36,550 bases of DNA from Thermoclostridium sp. (GTDB lineage Bacteria > Bacillota > Clostridia > DSM-8532): the NCBI GenBank assembly GCA_017995215.1, contig JAGOJH010000023.1, positions 1 to 36,550 of the forward strand, read 5' to 3'. The translations under genes and the position numbers were made by a program. The notes beneath the pieces were generated by a model that saw only the letters and a program-made list of their open reading frames with translations, did no database searches and was not told the DNA's origin. Shown piece after piece: positions 7,332-15,746 of the stretch (positions are counted from its first letter, which is position 1; every line of letters begins with the position of its first letter).

Positions 7332-9134
7332 TCACGCGGGTTCCACGCCTGCAACCTCTTCCATCGAGCTTTGGATCGCCCATATCCTGGCATACAGTCC
7401 GCCGTCCCGGATGAGCTCGGAATGCGTGCCCCTCTCGATAATGCGCCCCTTGTCGATGACGATGATAAAATCAGCCTGTGCCAGAGAATTAATCCTGTGG
7501 GAAATAATAAACGTGGTGACATCCTTGCTTCGCTCTTTCAAAGCATCCCGGATCAGGATATCTGTCTCCATATCCACCGCGCTTAATGAATCATCAAAGA
7601 TCAGTACAGGATGAGTTTGCAGCACTGTGCGGGCAATGGCCACACGCTGAATCTGCCCACCCGACAGGGTGACGCCGCGCTCTCCGACGAGGGTGTCATA
7701 GCCCTTTTCAAAGGATACGATGGAATCGTGTATGGCCGCTATTTTGGCAGCTTTCTCAATTTCATCACGCTCTGCGTCGGGCTTTGCGAGCTTGATATTG
7801 TCTATCACCGATTTTGAAAACAGGAAAGGCTCCTGCAGAACAATCCCCACATGGCTCCTCAGCCATTTCTTGTCGATTTCCTTCAATTCCACACCGTCCA
7901 GCTTGATAGAACCCTGCTGATAATCAAACAGCCTTACCAGCAGGTGCATCAGGGATGATTTCCCGCAGCCGGTGGGGCCAAGCACGCCCACGGTCTGTCC
8001 CGGCTTCACCTCGAAGGAAATATCGTTCAGCGGGCTTGTGCCGTCAGGGTATTGAAAGGACATCCCTTTAAACACCAGGCCGCCTTTGATCTCAGGGGTC
8101 TTACCCTGCGTGGTTTTGGATTCTGCCGGTTTATCCAGTACTTCGACAATTCTGTCGAAGGCCACGAAGGCCTGACCCATATCTGAAATAACCCTTCCAA
8201 GCTGGCGGATGGGCCATATCAGGTTGCGGATGTATACCGTGAAAAGGATGACTGTTCCCAGTGTGATCCTGCCGTTTGCCGCCCAGAGAACAGATATGAA
8301 AAGCACCACTGCGGCCTGCGCCATGCATAAAAAATCCGACATGGACCAGTACCAGGACATCAGGTTGATCAGCTTTCTGACCTGATTTCTGTGGTTTTTG
8401 TTCTTCACGGCAAATTTATCAATTTCATGGCTTTGCCGGCCAAACGCTTTCACGACGCGAACACCCGTCAAATTCTCCTGAATGGTGGTATGCATCTCCG
8501 AGTCGGTCTGCTCCACCTTCTGGAAGGTTTTCTTCACCTTCGTAAAGAAGATGAAGGACGCCAGGAATATAAACGGGATGACACAAAGGGAGTAAAGGGT
8601 CAACTCCACATTGATTGAAAGCATCGTGACGAGTGTGAGCACCACGTTAAACAGGATTTCACCCACCTGCGGCACCTGGTTGGACAGAAAGTTCCGCGTG
8701 GTTTCTACATCGGAGGAGCAGCGCTGAGTCAGGTCGCCGGTCTGCGATTTTACATGCTCGTAATACTCCATATGCTGAAGATGGTCATACATGGTATCCC
8801 GGATATTCTTGGCAGCGTTTTCGCAGCTCATGGAAATCCAACGGCTCTTCAGGTATTGAAATAACCCCGATATAAGCGTCAGCACTACAAAAATCAAGCC
8901 GAGCGCCCATATTCTGGGGCTTAAGCCTTCCCTCCCGCCAAAGCGGTCGACCAGCTTCATCATCCACCCCGGAAGGTTCATCGGTTCGGTGCCGATCACA
9001 GAATCCACCGTAAAGCTGATGACCATCGGGTTAATCACAGAAACGAGTACGCCAATCCCTGAAAAGATAATGGCCGTATAATAGCGAAGCAAATTCTTTT
9101 TCATGAATTGCTTCAGTATTCTGAGTCTTTTCAT
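7332..9134 (-). CDS. ABC exporter half-transporter with Glu-to-Asp Walker B (BmrC-like partner)
   Basis: The 600-residue TMD-NBD protein has six TM helices in about residues 17-310 and its NBD from about 350. Walker A is GPTGCGKSS (386-394), the Q-loop is Q434, the signature is canonical LSGGQ (490-494), Walker B is LIFDD with D515 replacing the catalytic Glu, and the H-loop is H546. This is the degenerate-site partner of a BmrCD/TM287-288-type heterodimer: its LSGGQ completes the active site of the neighbour. The start at 9134 has AAGGAGG 6 bases upstream. Transcription probably begins far upstream and passes through a leader peptide and a terminator-like hairpin (9162-9340), implying attenuation control. 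Confidence 0.88.
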   Translation of the reverse strand: MKRLRILKQFMKKNLLRYYTAIIFSGIGVLVSVINPMVISFTVDSVIGTEPMNLPGWMMKLVDRFGGREGLSPRIWALGLIFVVLTLISGLFQYLKSRWISMSCENAAKNIRDTMYDHLQHMEYYEHVKSQTGDLTQRCSSDVETTRNFLSNQVPQVGEILFNVVLTLVTMLSINVELTLYSLCVIPFIFLASFIFFTKVKKTFQKVEQTDSEMHTTIQENLTGVRVVKAFGRQSHEIDKFAVKNKNHRNQVRKLINLMSWYWSMSDFLCMAQAAVVLFISVLWAANGRITLGTVILFTVYIRNLIWPIRQLGRVISDMGQAFVAFDRIVEVLDKPAESKTTQGKTPEIKGGLVFKGMSFQYPDGTSPLNDISFEVKPGQTVGVLGPTGCGKSSLMHLLVRLFDYQQGSIKLDGVELKEIDKKWLRSHVGIVLQEPFLFSKSVIDNIKLAKPDAERDEIEKAAKIAAIHDSIVSFEKGYDTLVGERGVTLSGGQIQRVAIARTVLQTHPVLIFDDSLSAVDMETDILIRDALKERSKDVTTFIISHRINSLAQADFIIVIDKGRIIERGTHSELIRDGGLYARIWAIQSSMEEVAGVEPA

Positions 9135-9161
9135 TGGAAACCTCCTTGTTTCGTCTATTGG

Positions 9162-9224
9162 CAGATTCCTTGAAAAATCTGAAGAGGCAAAGAAGGGCTA
9201 CAGATTTCAAAGAAACTGCAGCCC
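9162..9224 (-). promoter_or_regulatory. Candidate transcription attenuator ahead of the ABC exporter
   Basis: Seventeen bases after the leader-peptide stop, the minus strand forms GGGCTGCAG/CTGTAGCCC (9216-9224 with 9195-9203). It is extended by an inner GAAA/TTTC pairing and followed by the T-rich TTCTTT, as in an intrinsic terminator. A second hairpin, CAGATT/AATCTG (9162-9167 with 9176-9181), sits just before the exporter ribosome binding site. Its arm CTTCAGATTTTTCAA is largely complementary to TTGAAATCTGTAG of the terminator, so the two folds look mutually exclusive. This is the expected geometry for ribosome-mediated attenuation. Confidence 0.65.
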
Positions 9225-9241
9225 TGTGTTCTCAATAAGAG

Positions 9242-9340
9242 TCAGAGGATGGTGATCCCCCCGGGATGCAGGTGCGAGCCGCCATGCTCGAAGCTAAACT
9301 GCAATCTGAAAAGGCAATAGCGTTGATAGCCTGCGAACAT
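9242..9340 (-). CDS. 32-residue leader peptide upstream of the ABC exporter
   Basis: The minus strand reads from ATG at 9338-9340 to TGA at 9242-9244. The peptide begins MFAGYQRYCLFRLQF and ends HLHPGGITIL. It has an ideal ribosome binding site, AAAGGAG (9349-9355), 8 bases before the ATG, so it is very likely translated. The stop lies 17 bases before a terminator-like hairpin and 107 bases before the exporter start. By analogy with bmrB ahead of bmrCD in Bacillus subtilis, ribosome stalling on this peptide by an antibiotic would favour an antiterminated fold. The peptide sequence itself is not one I can match. Its Arg/Tyr/Phe-rich first half and SHLHPGG end are candidate stall segments. Confidence 0.7.
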   Translation of the reverse strand: MFAGYQRYCLFRLQFSFEHGGSHLHPGGITIL

Positions 9341-9492
9341 GAAACAGTCTCCTTTCACCAGGTAATCCGTCGGTTTCGACATTGAAGCCGATTTCAATCC
9401 TCTTTCATTTTGGAAGAATTGTAAACCCTTTATGCATGATGTTTACCACCGTATCGAGCATGCTTTTAAGACAGTATTGATGATCCTATACT

Positions 9493-9521
9493 ATTTTACT
9501 CCCCACTATGTGGAAAGTAAA
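9493..9521 (-). promoter_or_regulatory. Possible promoter for the leader peptide/ABC exporter unit
   Basis: The minus strand has TTTACT (9516-9521), a 17-base spacer and TAAAAT (9493-9498). The spacer contains an imperfect palindrome (ACTTTCCAC-ATA-GTGGGGAGT) that could be a regulator site. The transcript leader would be about 145 bases to the leader-peptide ATG. Match to consensus is only fair. Confidence 0.4.
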
Positions 9522-9666
9522 GAGAAAAAACAATTATAAGCAAACGTTCGTTCATGTTTCCGGGTCCCTCAGCTGCAAGCCTTTATATCCTCACAGGCAG
9601 TAATGCTTCGAAATATGCCGCCCTTCGTCATGAAATCATCCGAACCACCTACTCGCTCGGCATGAC
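9522..9666. other. Intergenic stretch without a supported gene
   Basis: A plus-strand frame from ATG 9554 to TGA 9692-9694 (46 codons) reads plausibly, for example YAALRHEIIRTTYSLG. It has no good ribosome binding site and its last 28 bases are antisense to the aspartic-protease gene. It could be a relic of a lost gene. I see no other structure here. Confidence 0.3.
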
Positions 9667-10596
9667 CTACTTCATTCTGAAAATGATCCGCTGATCGATC
9701 AAATCAAGGGTCACGACAAGGCCGTGCCGCCAAATCTGATCGGAGTTCAGCTCGATCATCGTAGGATAAGGAAGTCCTTCCGCCTGTACAAGATCATTCA
9801 CCTGGGCCACATCCTTCATGATAATTTCCCTGGAACCGATTTTTATCGGGACATCGGTAAAACCGGACGGGAGATCGGACATGGAAATATCGCAGGACGG
9901 GTTATAAACAAACGAGTAATTCTTCCCAGTGTCCAGATAGGCCATTACAGGCTTGTCGTCATACTCCACCTGAAAAAATGGCAGCATTTCCTGACCCTCG
10001 CTGGTACTCCTGTGAAGCGGCAGTATGATATATTTTTCAGGATCAAGCTTTGTTTCATCTATCGGCCTGTTGCTGACAGCAATTTGTTGTCCCCAGTAAT
10101 CCAGAGTGATCACCCTGGACTGAAAATACTTCAGACCAACGATTCCATTGAACTTTGTGGATGCATATAGTTTCCAGTCGGCGATATTCGTTTTAACCCC
10201 TTCGAAAACCTCACCGAATACGTTTAATGATTTGATAGATACGTGGTTGGACCAACCCCGGTGGGATCCGTCCCTGTTCAACTCCTCGGTCCGACCCAAC
10301 AGGTCATAATCTATTTTCCCTTCCAGCGCGGTTGTAAGGCTAAACCTCGATCCACTGCCTGTGTCAAACCCAACCTTGAATTCCTTTTCATTGATCAAAA
10401 CCGGTATATCCGGGCAGCTTCTGTTCCCAGGAAGCTGAAATGAAAGTGAATGGATTTCATCTTTCTGGTAACCAAAATCAGCAATCCATGAGCGATCAGC
10501 AAACAGCAGCTTTATTCCCCGAGCTCCGAAGTACCCTGTAAAGAGCAGGGCAACAATGATGAAAAATATCATAATGAATCTTTTTCTTATTTTCAT
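9667..10596 (-). CDS. Membrane-anchored aspartic protease-like protein with two DTG motifs
   Basis: The 309-residue protein has one N-terminal TM helix (about residues 6-28) and an extracytoplasmic body. Two Asp-Thr-Gly motifs are visible: FDTGSG at 78-82 and LDTGKN at 222-226. Each sits after a beta-strand with a hydrophobic residue before the Asp, as in retropepsin/pepsin-fold lobes. A hydrophobic segment FNGIVGLKYF (149-158) resembles the hydrophobic-Gly motif that follows DTG in these folds. A single chain with two DTGs suggests a bilobal, pepsin-like enzyme rather than a retropepsin homodimer. The ATG at 10596 has AGGAG 5 bases upstream; a TTG nine codons earlier was rejected. It appears monocistronic. 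Substrate is unknown, and activity is inferred from motifs only. Confidence 0.65.
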   Translation of the reverse strand: MKIRKRFIMIFFIIVALLFTGYFGARGIKLLFADRSWIADFGYQKDEIHSLSFQLPGNRSCPDIPVLINEKEFKVGFDTGSGSRFSLTTALEGKIDYDLLGRTEELNRDGSHRGWSNHVSIKSLNVFGEVFEGVKTNIADWKLYASTKFNGIVGLKYFQSRVITLDYWGQQIAVSNRPIDETKLDPEKYIILPLHRSTSEGQEMLPFFQVEYDDKPVMAYLDTGKNYSFVYNPSCDISMSDLPSGFTDVPIKIGSREIIMKDVAQVNDLVQAEGLPYPTMIELNSDQIWRHGLVVTLDLIDQRIIFRMK

Positions 10597-10702
10597 ATTT
10601 TCTCCTATAAGACTTAAAACCAACGCTAATCAAAATCTGTTTTGTTTTCCTGATGATTCATACGAATTTAAATTACAAGGGTCTGCGTGAGAGATAAAAT
10701 AT

Positions 10703-10777
10703 GGACATAGAGAAGTGCCATGTCCTTACAGGAAGGTTACTGTGGCGGCACTTGGGTCTTGGGTGACTGTTCAGACC
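10703..10777. ncRNA. Possible structured RNA or relict element
   Basis: Several short complementary arms lie close together: GGACAT/ATGTCC (10703-10708 with 10720-10725), GTGCC/GGCAC (10715-10719 with 10747-10751) enclosing ACAG/CTGT (10728-10731 with 10740-10743), and GGTCT/AGACC (10755-10759 with 10773-10777). The first two overlap and would be alternatives. I cannot match it to a known RNA family. A frame with one shift reads like a degraded protein remnant (VTVQTGGLDDYSDERQ), which competes with the RNA idea. Confidence 0.25.
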
Positions 10778-10869
10778 GGTGGCTTGGATGATTACTCTGA
10801 CGAAAGACAACTGAAGCATTCCTGTCATGATTAGTTAATTTTTTGAAGTGTTATTTTGGCAAATGGACA

Positions 10870-11034
10870 CTGTGCAAAAATCGGAGCATAGTATTCCATA
10901 CATGGTTAAACATGTTAAAACTCGTGATTGTGTTAAGCTAAATCGCACTTTTCTCAAGTTTTTGCACAGCGGATTGGTCATTTTTGTACTAAACTCGGTA
11001 TTTTGCACACTTGAATACTGCGAGTGTGCAAAAT
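10870..11034. repeat. Inverted repeats built on TGTGCAAAA
   Basis: Four copies of TGTGCAAAA or its complement lie in alternating orientation in a gene-free region. CTGTGCAAAAA (10870-10880) pairs with TTTTTGCACAG (10959-10969) across 78 bases. ATTTTGCACACT (11000-11011) pairs perfectly with AGTGTGCAAAAT (11023-11034) across 11 bases. The long open frame on the minus strand through this region is an artefact of its composition. The repeats could be regulator binding sites, a MITE remnant or structured RNA. Confidence 0.6.
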
Positions 11035-11137
11035 GACTGTCTGCTCTGACGGGGTCACTGCCAGCGACTTTGTACTTTTGGCTGCCTACGAACAGTAACG
11101 CATGAAATACAAACTCTCCTGCCATACTTGTCACACA

Positions 11138-11166
11138 TTGCATGCAATCGCTTGTATTGATATAAT
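11138..11166 (+). promoter_or_regulatory. Promoter of the M23 lipoprotein gene
   Basis: TTGCAT (11138-11143), a 17-base spacer and a perfect TATAAT (11161-11166) lie about 75 bases before the ATG at 11241. The -35 sits within a TTGCATGCAA palindrome. Confidence 0.65.
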
Positions 11167-11240
11167 GAAAGCATCTTGCTGTTCGCTGGGGTCGTCTGGA
11201 TTTCTGAAAATTTAGATAAAGATTCATTGGGAGCGTTATC

Positions 11241-12899
11241 ATGAAAGATTTAAGAATCAAAAAATATATCTGTGTGATATTTCTTCTCATCATAGCTTCC
11301 TGCATGCCTGCCGGTTGCAGCGGTTTGGCTCTGTTTTCAAAAGCAGGGTTGAAAGCTGAACGATTCAGTCAAATCAGTATATCCGATAGCAATGGAAACT
11401 GTTCAACCATTACAGATGAAAATGAAATTGTTACCTATATTGAGGCTATCAATACAGCATTACAAATCGATCTTGCAAGTCATGGCGCTACCTTGACTGA
11501 ATATCGGTTTGTGCTTGAAGGAAATAAGCCCAAGCATTCCAAAGAATTCTCCCTGTTTCTTGATGAAAGCCTTGAAAACAGGAATCTTTATGTTCGAACG
11601 GAAACTGAACTGAAAAGAATAAACGATGACTATTTTAATGCTTTTCTTACCAAACCTGTTTTCGAACCGGTTTACCCATTTCGTTCACCGCCTCAGGTTA
11701 CGCTTCAATATGATTCACACGATTTTAAGCTGAATCCTGGCAGTTATCAATGGAAATTCAAGAAAACCGATCTGAAATATTATGAAGCAATGGATGAACA
11801 GCCAGACAGCAACGGAGATATCGGTCTGATATTAACCATAGCGGGTGGCCTTCCGGCAATCGTTGATGCTGATACGCCGGCTGCTGTGAAATGGACTTTC
11901 CTGCAGAATGATCAGGAAGTGTTTTCCATGGAAAGTACTCAAACTGAAGCTCCTGCCGATAACACGCCAAATAATCCTCTTCCCCTGCCAGAAGGCACAT
12001 ACCAATGCCTGTTGGAGCTGCGGTGGCCTGAAAGCCAGGATACCGATTATTATGGAAAAGCCCAGTATCTTTTTGATGCTCTTGTTGACAATCCGCCTGA
12101 AATTAATATTTCATCTGTGAAAACCTATCCAGGGGAACTACTGGTCATCTCTGCTGAATATGTGAATGCAGACGAAGAGGTCACCATTCAGACAGAGGTT
12201 GACTTCAAGCCCAATGTCTTCAATCTGGGTGCAAAAAAAGTGATTCTTTTACCGGTAAGCTATCATCACAAGGCAAACAAAACCTATTCCGTTCAGGTTA
12301 CCGCAGGGCAGGTTTCAGAAACCTTTCAGGTGGAAGTACTGGATAAGGAATTTAAAATTCAGTATCTGACCATTGATAAACAAGTGGCGGCGGCTACCAG
12401 AAACGATGAAAGCGCCCGCGAGGTAACCGAAAAGATCGCTCCATTAAGGCCTGTGTGCGATGATGAGAAATATTGGGAAGGTGCCTTTATTCAGCCTGTG
12501 GAAGGAGGACGTGTAAGGCCTGCCGACTTTGGAAAGCGCAGATATGTTAACGAAGCCCCCACCTCCTACCGGCATAACGGCCTGGACATTGCTCATAATC
12601 AAGGTGAACCGGTAAAAGCCGCAAACCACGGCAGGGTTCTGTTCGCCGATCATATGATTGGCACGGGAAACACAGTGATCATTGAGCATGGCTACGGCCT
12701 GAAGTCATGGTATTATCATATGGTTTCACTGAATACGAAAACCGGTGATATGGTTCATAAGGGAGATATCATTGGTCTGGTGGGCTCTACAGGTTTCTCA
12801 ACAGGACCTCATTTGCACTTTGCCATATCGGTGAACAATGTTTATGTGAACCCCATGCCTTTCCTTGAAGAAGGCCTTTCCTTTCAGGAAGAGGAATAG
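11241..12899 (+). CDS. Lipoprotein M23-family peptidoglycan endopeptidase
   Basis: The 552-residue exported protein is predicted to cut peptide cross-links in the cell wall. The N-terminus is a lipoprotein signal: a basic start, a hydrophobic core and the lipobox IASC with C21 (C26 in PAGC is an alternative). The central 400 residues look like beta-rich, Ig-like modules without a family I can name. The C-terminal M23 (LytM) domain starts near residue 415. Zinc ligands and catalytic residues are visible: H445 and D449 (HNGLD), H493 (YYHM), and H524 and H526 (HLHF). GGGAG precedes the ATG by 7 bases. It heads a plus-strand group with a hydrolase and a lytic transglycosylase, suggesting cell-wall remodelling. 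Confidence 0.88.
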   Translation: MKDLRIKKYICVIFLLIIASCMPAGCSGLALFSKAGLKAERFSQISISDSNGNCSTITDENEIVTYIEAINTALQIDLASHGATLTEYRFVLEGNKPKHSKEFSLFLDESLENRNLYVRTETELKRINDDYFNAFLTKPVFEPVYPFRSPPQVTLQYDSHDFKLNPGSYQWKFKKTDLKYYEAMDEQPDSNGDIGLILTIAGGLPAIVDADTPAAVKWTFLQNDQEVFSMESTQTEAPADNTPNNPLPLPEGTYQCLLELRWPESQDTDYYGKAQYLFDALVDNPPEINISSVKTYPGELLVISAEYVNADEEVTIQTEVDFKPNVFNLGAKKVILLPVSYHHKANKTYSVQVTAGQVSETFQVEVLDKEFKIQYLTIDKQVAAATRNDESAREVTEKIAPLRPVCDDEKYWEGAFIQPVEGGRVRPADFGKRRYVNEAPTSYRHNGLDIAHNQGEPVKAANHGRVLFADHMIGTGNTVIIEHGYGLKSWYYHMVSLNTKTGDMVHKGDIIGLVGSTGFSTGPHLHFAISVNNVYVNPMPFLEEGLSFQEEE

Positions 12900-13000
12900 T
12901 TTATGAAGACTCTATGTCTTTCATTAGAGCGGTCATAAGTTTAATCTCAAAAAGGAACGTATTGAACGAGAAAGCTGTAAAAAAGAAGGAGGAAAACCAT

Positions 13001-13864
13001 ATGCAAAACAACAGCATTAAAACCTTCAAGCATAACCCCAACCTGGTGGGCCAGGCTTTTCTGGTTCCCAATGTGGTTTTTTCCAAAGCGACAGGTGTTG
13101 AGCTGAAAATGCAGATTATCCAGCCCTGGCAGGATGACAACTGGCCTGTAAAACCAAAAAACCCCCTGATAGTTTTTCTTCAGGGCAGTGCGTGGACTTT
13201 TCCCAATGTAAACTATGAAATCCCTCAGCTTTCCGAGTTTGCCAGAATGGGCTATGTTGTGGCAACGATAACCCATCGCAATCGTATGGAAGGATATCCT
13301 GGACCTGCGTTCTTACAGGATACTAAAACTGCAATCCGGTTTCTGCGAAAAAATGCAGACGAATATGGTATTGATCCCGAGCGGATATGTTTCTGGGGAA
13401 CCTCCTCCGGGGGAAATACTTCCTTGCTGGTTGCGCTCACGGGCGATGACCCGAAATACAAAACCGAAGAATATCCCGAATTTTCTGACAGTGTAAAGGT
13501 TGCCATTGATTGCTTTGGTCCTGTAAACCTGATAAGCCTTGCGGATTATCTGACAGCCCATGGCGATCCCGCCATCTTTGAAAGCCTTGTCGGCGGAAAA
13601 CTGGCAGATCATCGTGAATTACTGAAAGAACTCAGCCCTTTGTTGATTATTAAAAAGAACGAAAAGTACCCCCCCTTCCTCTTGCTGCATGGTGATGCGG
13701 ATTCAATTGTGCCCTATGACGAAAGCCTTAACATGTATCAAGCACTTTTGGAAAACGGGTATGAAGCGGAAATGATCCGTGTTGAAAACGGCCCCCATGA
13801 GCATTCCTTCTGGAGCCGTGAACTGCTTGCTGAAATAGCTGATTTCATTAAAAGAAAACTATAA
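13001..13864 (+). CDS. Alpha/beta-hydrolase esterase (BD-FAE/acetylesterase-like)
   Basis: The 287-residue cytoplasmic serine hydrolase has the nucleophile elbow GTSSGG (S135), the acid in HGDADSIVP (D234, or D232) and the base in NGPHEHSF (H268 or H266). The FLQGSAW segment corresponds to the HGGGW oxyanion-hole strand but has lost the usual HG, which may change specificity. The start at 13001 is chosen because AAGGAGG lies 8 bases upstream; an in-frame ATG at 12914 lacks such a site and would add an unlikely basic extension. It lies 101 bases after the M23 gene. Candidate substrates are acetylated or feruloylated sugars, unproven here. Confidence 0.82.
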   Translation: MQNNSIKTFKHNPNLVGQAFLVPNVVFSKATGVELKMQIIQPWQDDNWPVKPKNPLIVFLQGSAWTFPNVNYEIPQLSEFARMGYVVATITHRNRMEGYPGPAFLQDTKTAIRFLRKNADEYGIDPERICFWGTSSGGNTSLLVALTGDDPKYKTEEYPEFSDSVKVAIDCFGPVNLISLADYLTAHGDPAIFESLVGGKLADHRELLKELSPLLIIKKNEKYPPFLLLHGDADSIVPYDESLNMYQALLENGYEAEMIRVENGPHEHSFWSRELLAEIADFIKRKL

Positions 13865-13869
13865 TGGAA

Positions 13870-13901
13870 ACACAGGGGGACGGTTAACCGTCCCTTCGTG
13901 T
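13870..13901. repeat. GGGACGGTTAACCGTCCC palindrome
   Basis: A perfect 7-bp stem with a TTAA centre (13877-13894) is framed by ACAC (13870-13873) and GTGT (13898-13901). It follows the esterase stop by 5 bases and could terminate that transcript, though no T-run follows. A half copy, AACCGTCCCYTCGTGT, recurs at 15922-15937 on the other side of the transglycosylase gene. Repeats of this GGGACGGTT type are common in Clostridia genomes as dispersed REP-like elements. Confidence 0.65.
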
Positions 13902-13916
13902 CCCATTCGAAAGGGT

Positions 13917-15746
13917 TTGGATGTATTGAGGAAAAGAGTATTCATAGGATTATTGATTCTAATACCTGTTTTGATTGCTGTTGTATATTTCTTAATCATC
14001 AGAAATAATCAACCCGTATTTCATGAAAACCAGGAGAGCATCGATGAGCTTGTCTCCTCCGGTGAGACTGTATCCGGGGACATGCTGGTTAGTCCTGCGC
14101 CTGCGGAGATCCTCCCTCCTGCTTTTTCTGATTTAATATCAGAACTGGAAACAGGCATAGAGACCGTTCAGGAAGAGGGGTTGCTCGTTCTTGCCGGTGA
14201 GGAGAATGCACGCGGATACTATTCGAATTTAATTCTTGCTGCACGCAAAGAAAAAGCAGGCAAAGATGCTTCAGGATATTACAGATCTGCTCTTGCACTT
14301 TATCCTGCGAGCGATATTCATTTAAAGCTTGCATCATTTCTTTTGCAGGAGGGCAGGACTGATGAGGCTGAAAAAGAATATTTGCTGCTTTTGCCAGATG
14401 ATATTGCGATGCAGGCTCTGACAGAAATCAATACAAACCCTATAAAAATCAGTGAAGCGCTCTTTGGAAAGAAGCAATGGAACGCGCTGCTCGAATATAT
14501 AAAACCCATCATAGAGAGTTGTTCGGATAAAAGTATATGTGTAGCTTTACAAAGATACTATGCCATCGCTTTGGCTGAACAGGGCGAATATAAACAAGCA
14601 CTTCCCTTTTTTAAAAATTTGTATGAGATGGACTCGACAGATCCCCAGGTAGCTTGGTATTACGGACGTAGTCTTGAGGCCACAGGGCAGGGAACCAGTG
14701 CTGAGAAAATATACGCCACTATCGGAGAAAAGGGTGCCTACAGACGAGGCCTTATTCTGCAAAAAAAGGGCAAAACGACAGAAGCTGCTCAGGCTTTTGA
14801 AGCCAGCAATGAATCCATTTCCCTTTGGCAGGCAGCACATATCTGGGATCTTGCCGGGAACATCGAGAAAGCTGTAGATGCATACACCCGAGTGGCCGAA
14901 ACCACAAGCTCCTACCAGGATGATGCCGCATACAGAGCTTATATTTTAGCCAATCGTCTTGGTAAAGCAAATACCGAAAAGCTTTTAGCGGTACTGACAA
15001 AATACCCTGCTTGGATGGCACGGCTGAACATGGAGCATGTTATGCCTGAGTTGTACGAGGTAGCTTATAATAAGCCTGAATATCTGAATCAGGTTGAGGT
15101 ATATGAAAAAGATGGATACACTGATGCAGCCACCATTGAACTGGCGATATGGACGAAGAATACTGATCTTGCAGAGAAATTGGCTTTAGGCGACTGGTAC
15201 CTGGCACGAGGAGAGTATCACAATGCCATTGTGTGGGGAATTCGATCCCTGAATGAAAAACCGACAAAAAAAGGTTATATGCTCGCTTATCCAAAGGCAT
15301 TTGAAGAGCTTGTCATCGCGGCTGCTGATAAAAATAATCTGGATCCGGAGCTGATATGGGCCGTGATGAGAGAAGAGAGCCATTGCAGGTACGATGCTGT
15401 TTCACGGGCTGGAGCCATGGGGCTGATGCAAATCATGCCTCCCACAGGAAAAGATATTGCATCACGCATGGGCGTATCCTATTCCGATAATATTTTGCTA
15501 AATCCGGAAACCAATATCAGCTTCGGGGCGTTCTATATTCACTCCATGATGAGGATGTTTGAAGACGATATCGATAAAGCGATGGCCGCATACAATGGCG
15601 GCGGAGGAAATGTCAAAAAGTGGATGGAGAGCAGTTTCGGCACCTCCATTGAAGATTTCCCTACAGCAATTTCTTTCCCTGAAACTCAGGAATACATTAC
15701 AAAGGTTAGGAACAGCTATTCCATTTATCAATGGCTTTACCAGTAA
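13917..15746 (+). CDS. Membrane-anchored lytic transglycosylase with helical (TPR-like) repeats
   Basis: The protein cleaves the glycan strands of peptidoglycan to give anhydro-muropeptides. One N-terminal TM helix (about residues 8-27) is followed by a long alpha-helical repeat region (about 90-450), including TPR-like units such as EQGEYKQALPFFKNLY and ARGEYHNAIVWGIRSL. A C-terminal SLT domain follows, with catalytic E487 in MREES and the GLMQIMP and AYNGG motifs. The layout matches Slt70-type enzymes with a superhelical ring. No ATG is in frame: TTG at 13917 gives 609 residues, but TTG at 13926 is better spaced from AAAGGG (13910-13915). The flanking repeats at 13870 and 15922 are noted separately. 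Confidence 0.85.
   Translation: MDVLRKRVFIGLLILIPVLIAVVYFLIIRNNQPVFHENQESIDELVSSGETVSGDMLVSPAPAEILPPAFSDLISELETGIETVQEEGLLVLAGEENARGYYSNLILAARKEKAGKDASGYYRSALALYPASDIHLKLASFLLQEGRTDEAEKEYLLLLPDDIAMQALTEINTNPIKISEALFGKKQWNALLEYIKPIIESCSDKSICVALQRYYAIALAEQGEYKQALPFFKNLYEMDSTDPQVAWYYGRSLEATGQGTSAEKIYATIGEKGAYRRGLILQKKGKTTEAAQAFEASNESISLWQAAHIWDLAGNIEKAVDAYTRVAETTSSYQDDAAYRAYILANRLGKANTEKLLAVLTKYPAWMARLNMEHVMPELYEVAYNKPEYLNQVEVYEKDGYTDAATIELAIWTKNTDLAEKLALGDWYLARGEYHNAIVWGIRSLNEKPTKKGYMLAYPKAFEELVIAAADKNNLDPELIWAVMREESHCRYDAVSRAGAMGLMQIMPPTGKDIASRMGVSYSDNILLNPETNISFGAFYIHSMMRMFEDDIDKAMAAYNGGGGNVKKWMESSFGTSIEDFPTAISFPETQEYITKVRNSYSIYQWLYQ

Noticed and set aside
9554-9694. A 46-codon plus-strand frame with plausible sequence
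   Set aside because: It has no clear ribosome binding site and overlaps the aspartic-protease gene antisense; kept only as a possible relic.
10835-11305. A 156-codon minus-strand open frame
   Set aside because: It runs through the TGTGCAAAA inverted repeats and over the start of the M23 gene, lacks a ribosome binding site and its protein has no domain-like pattern.
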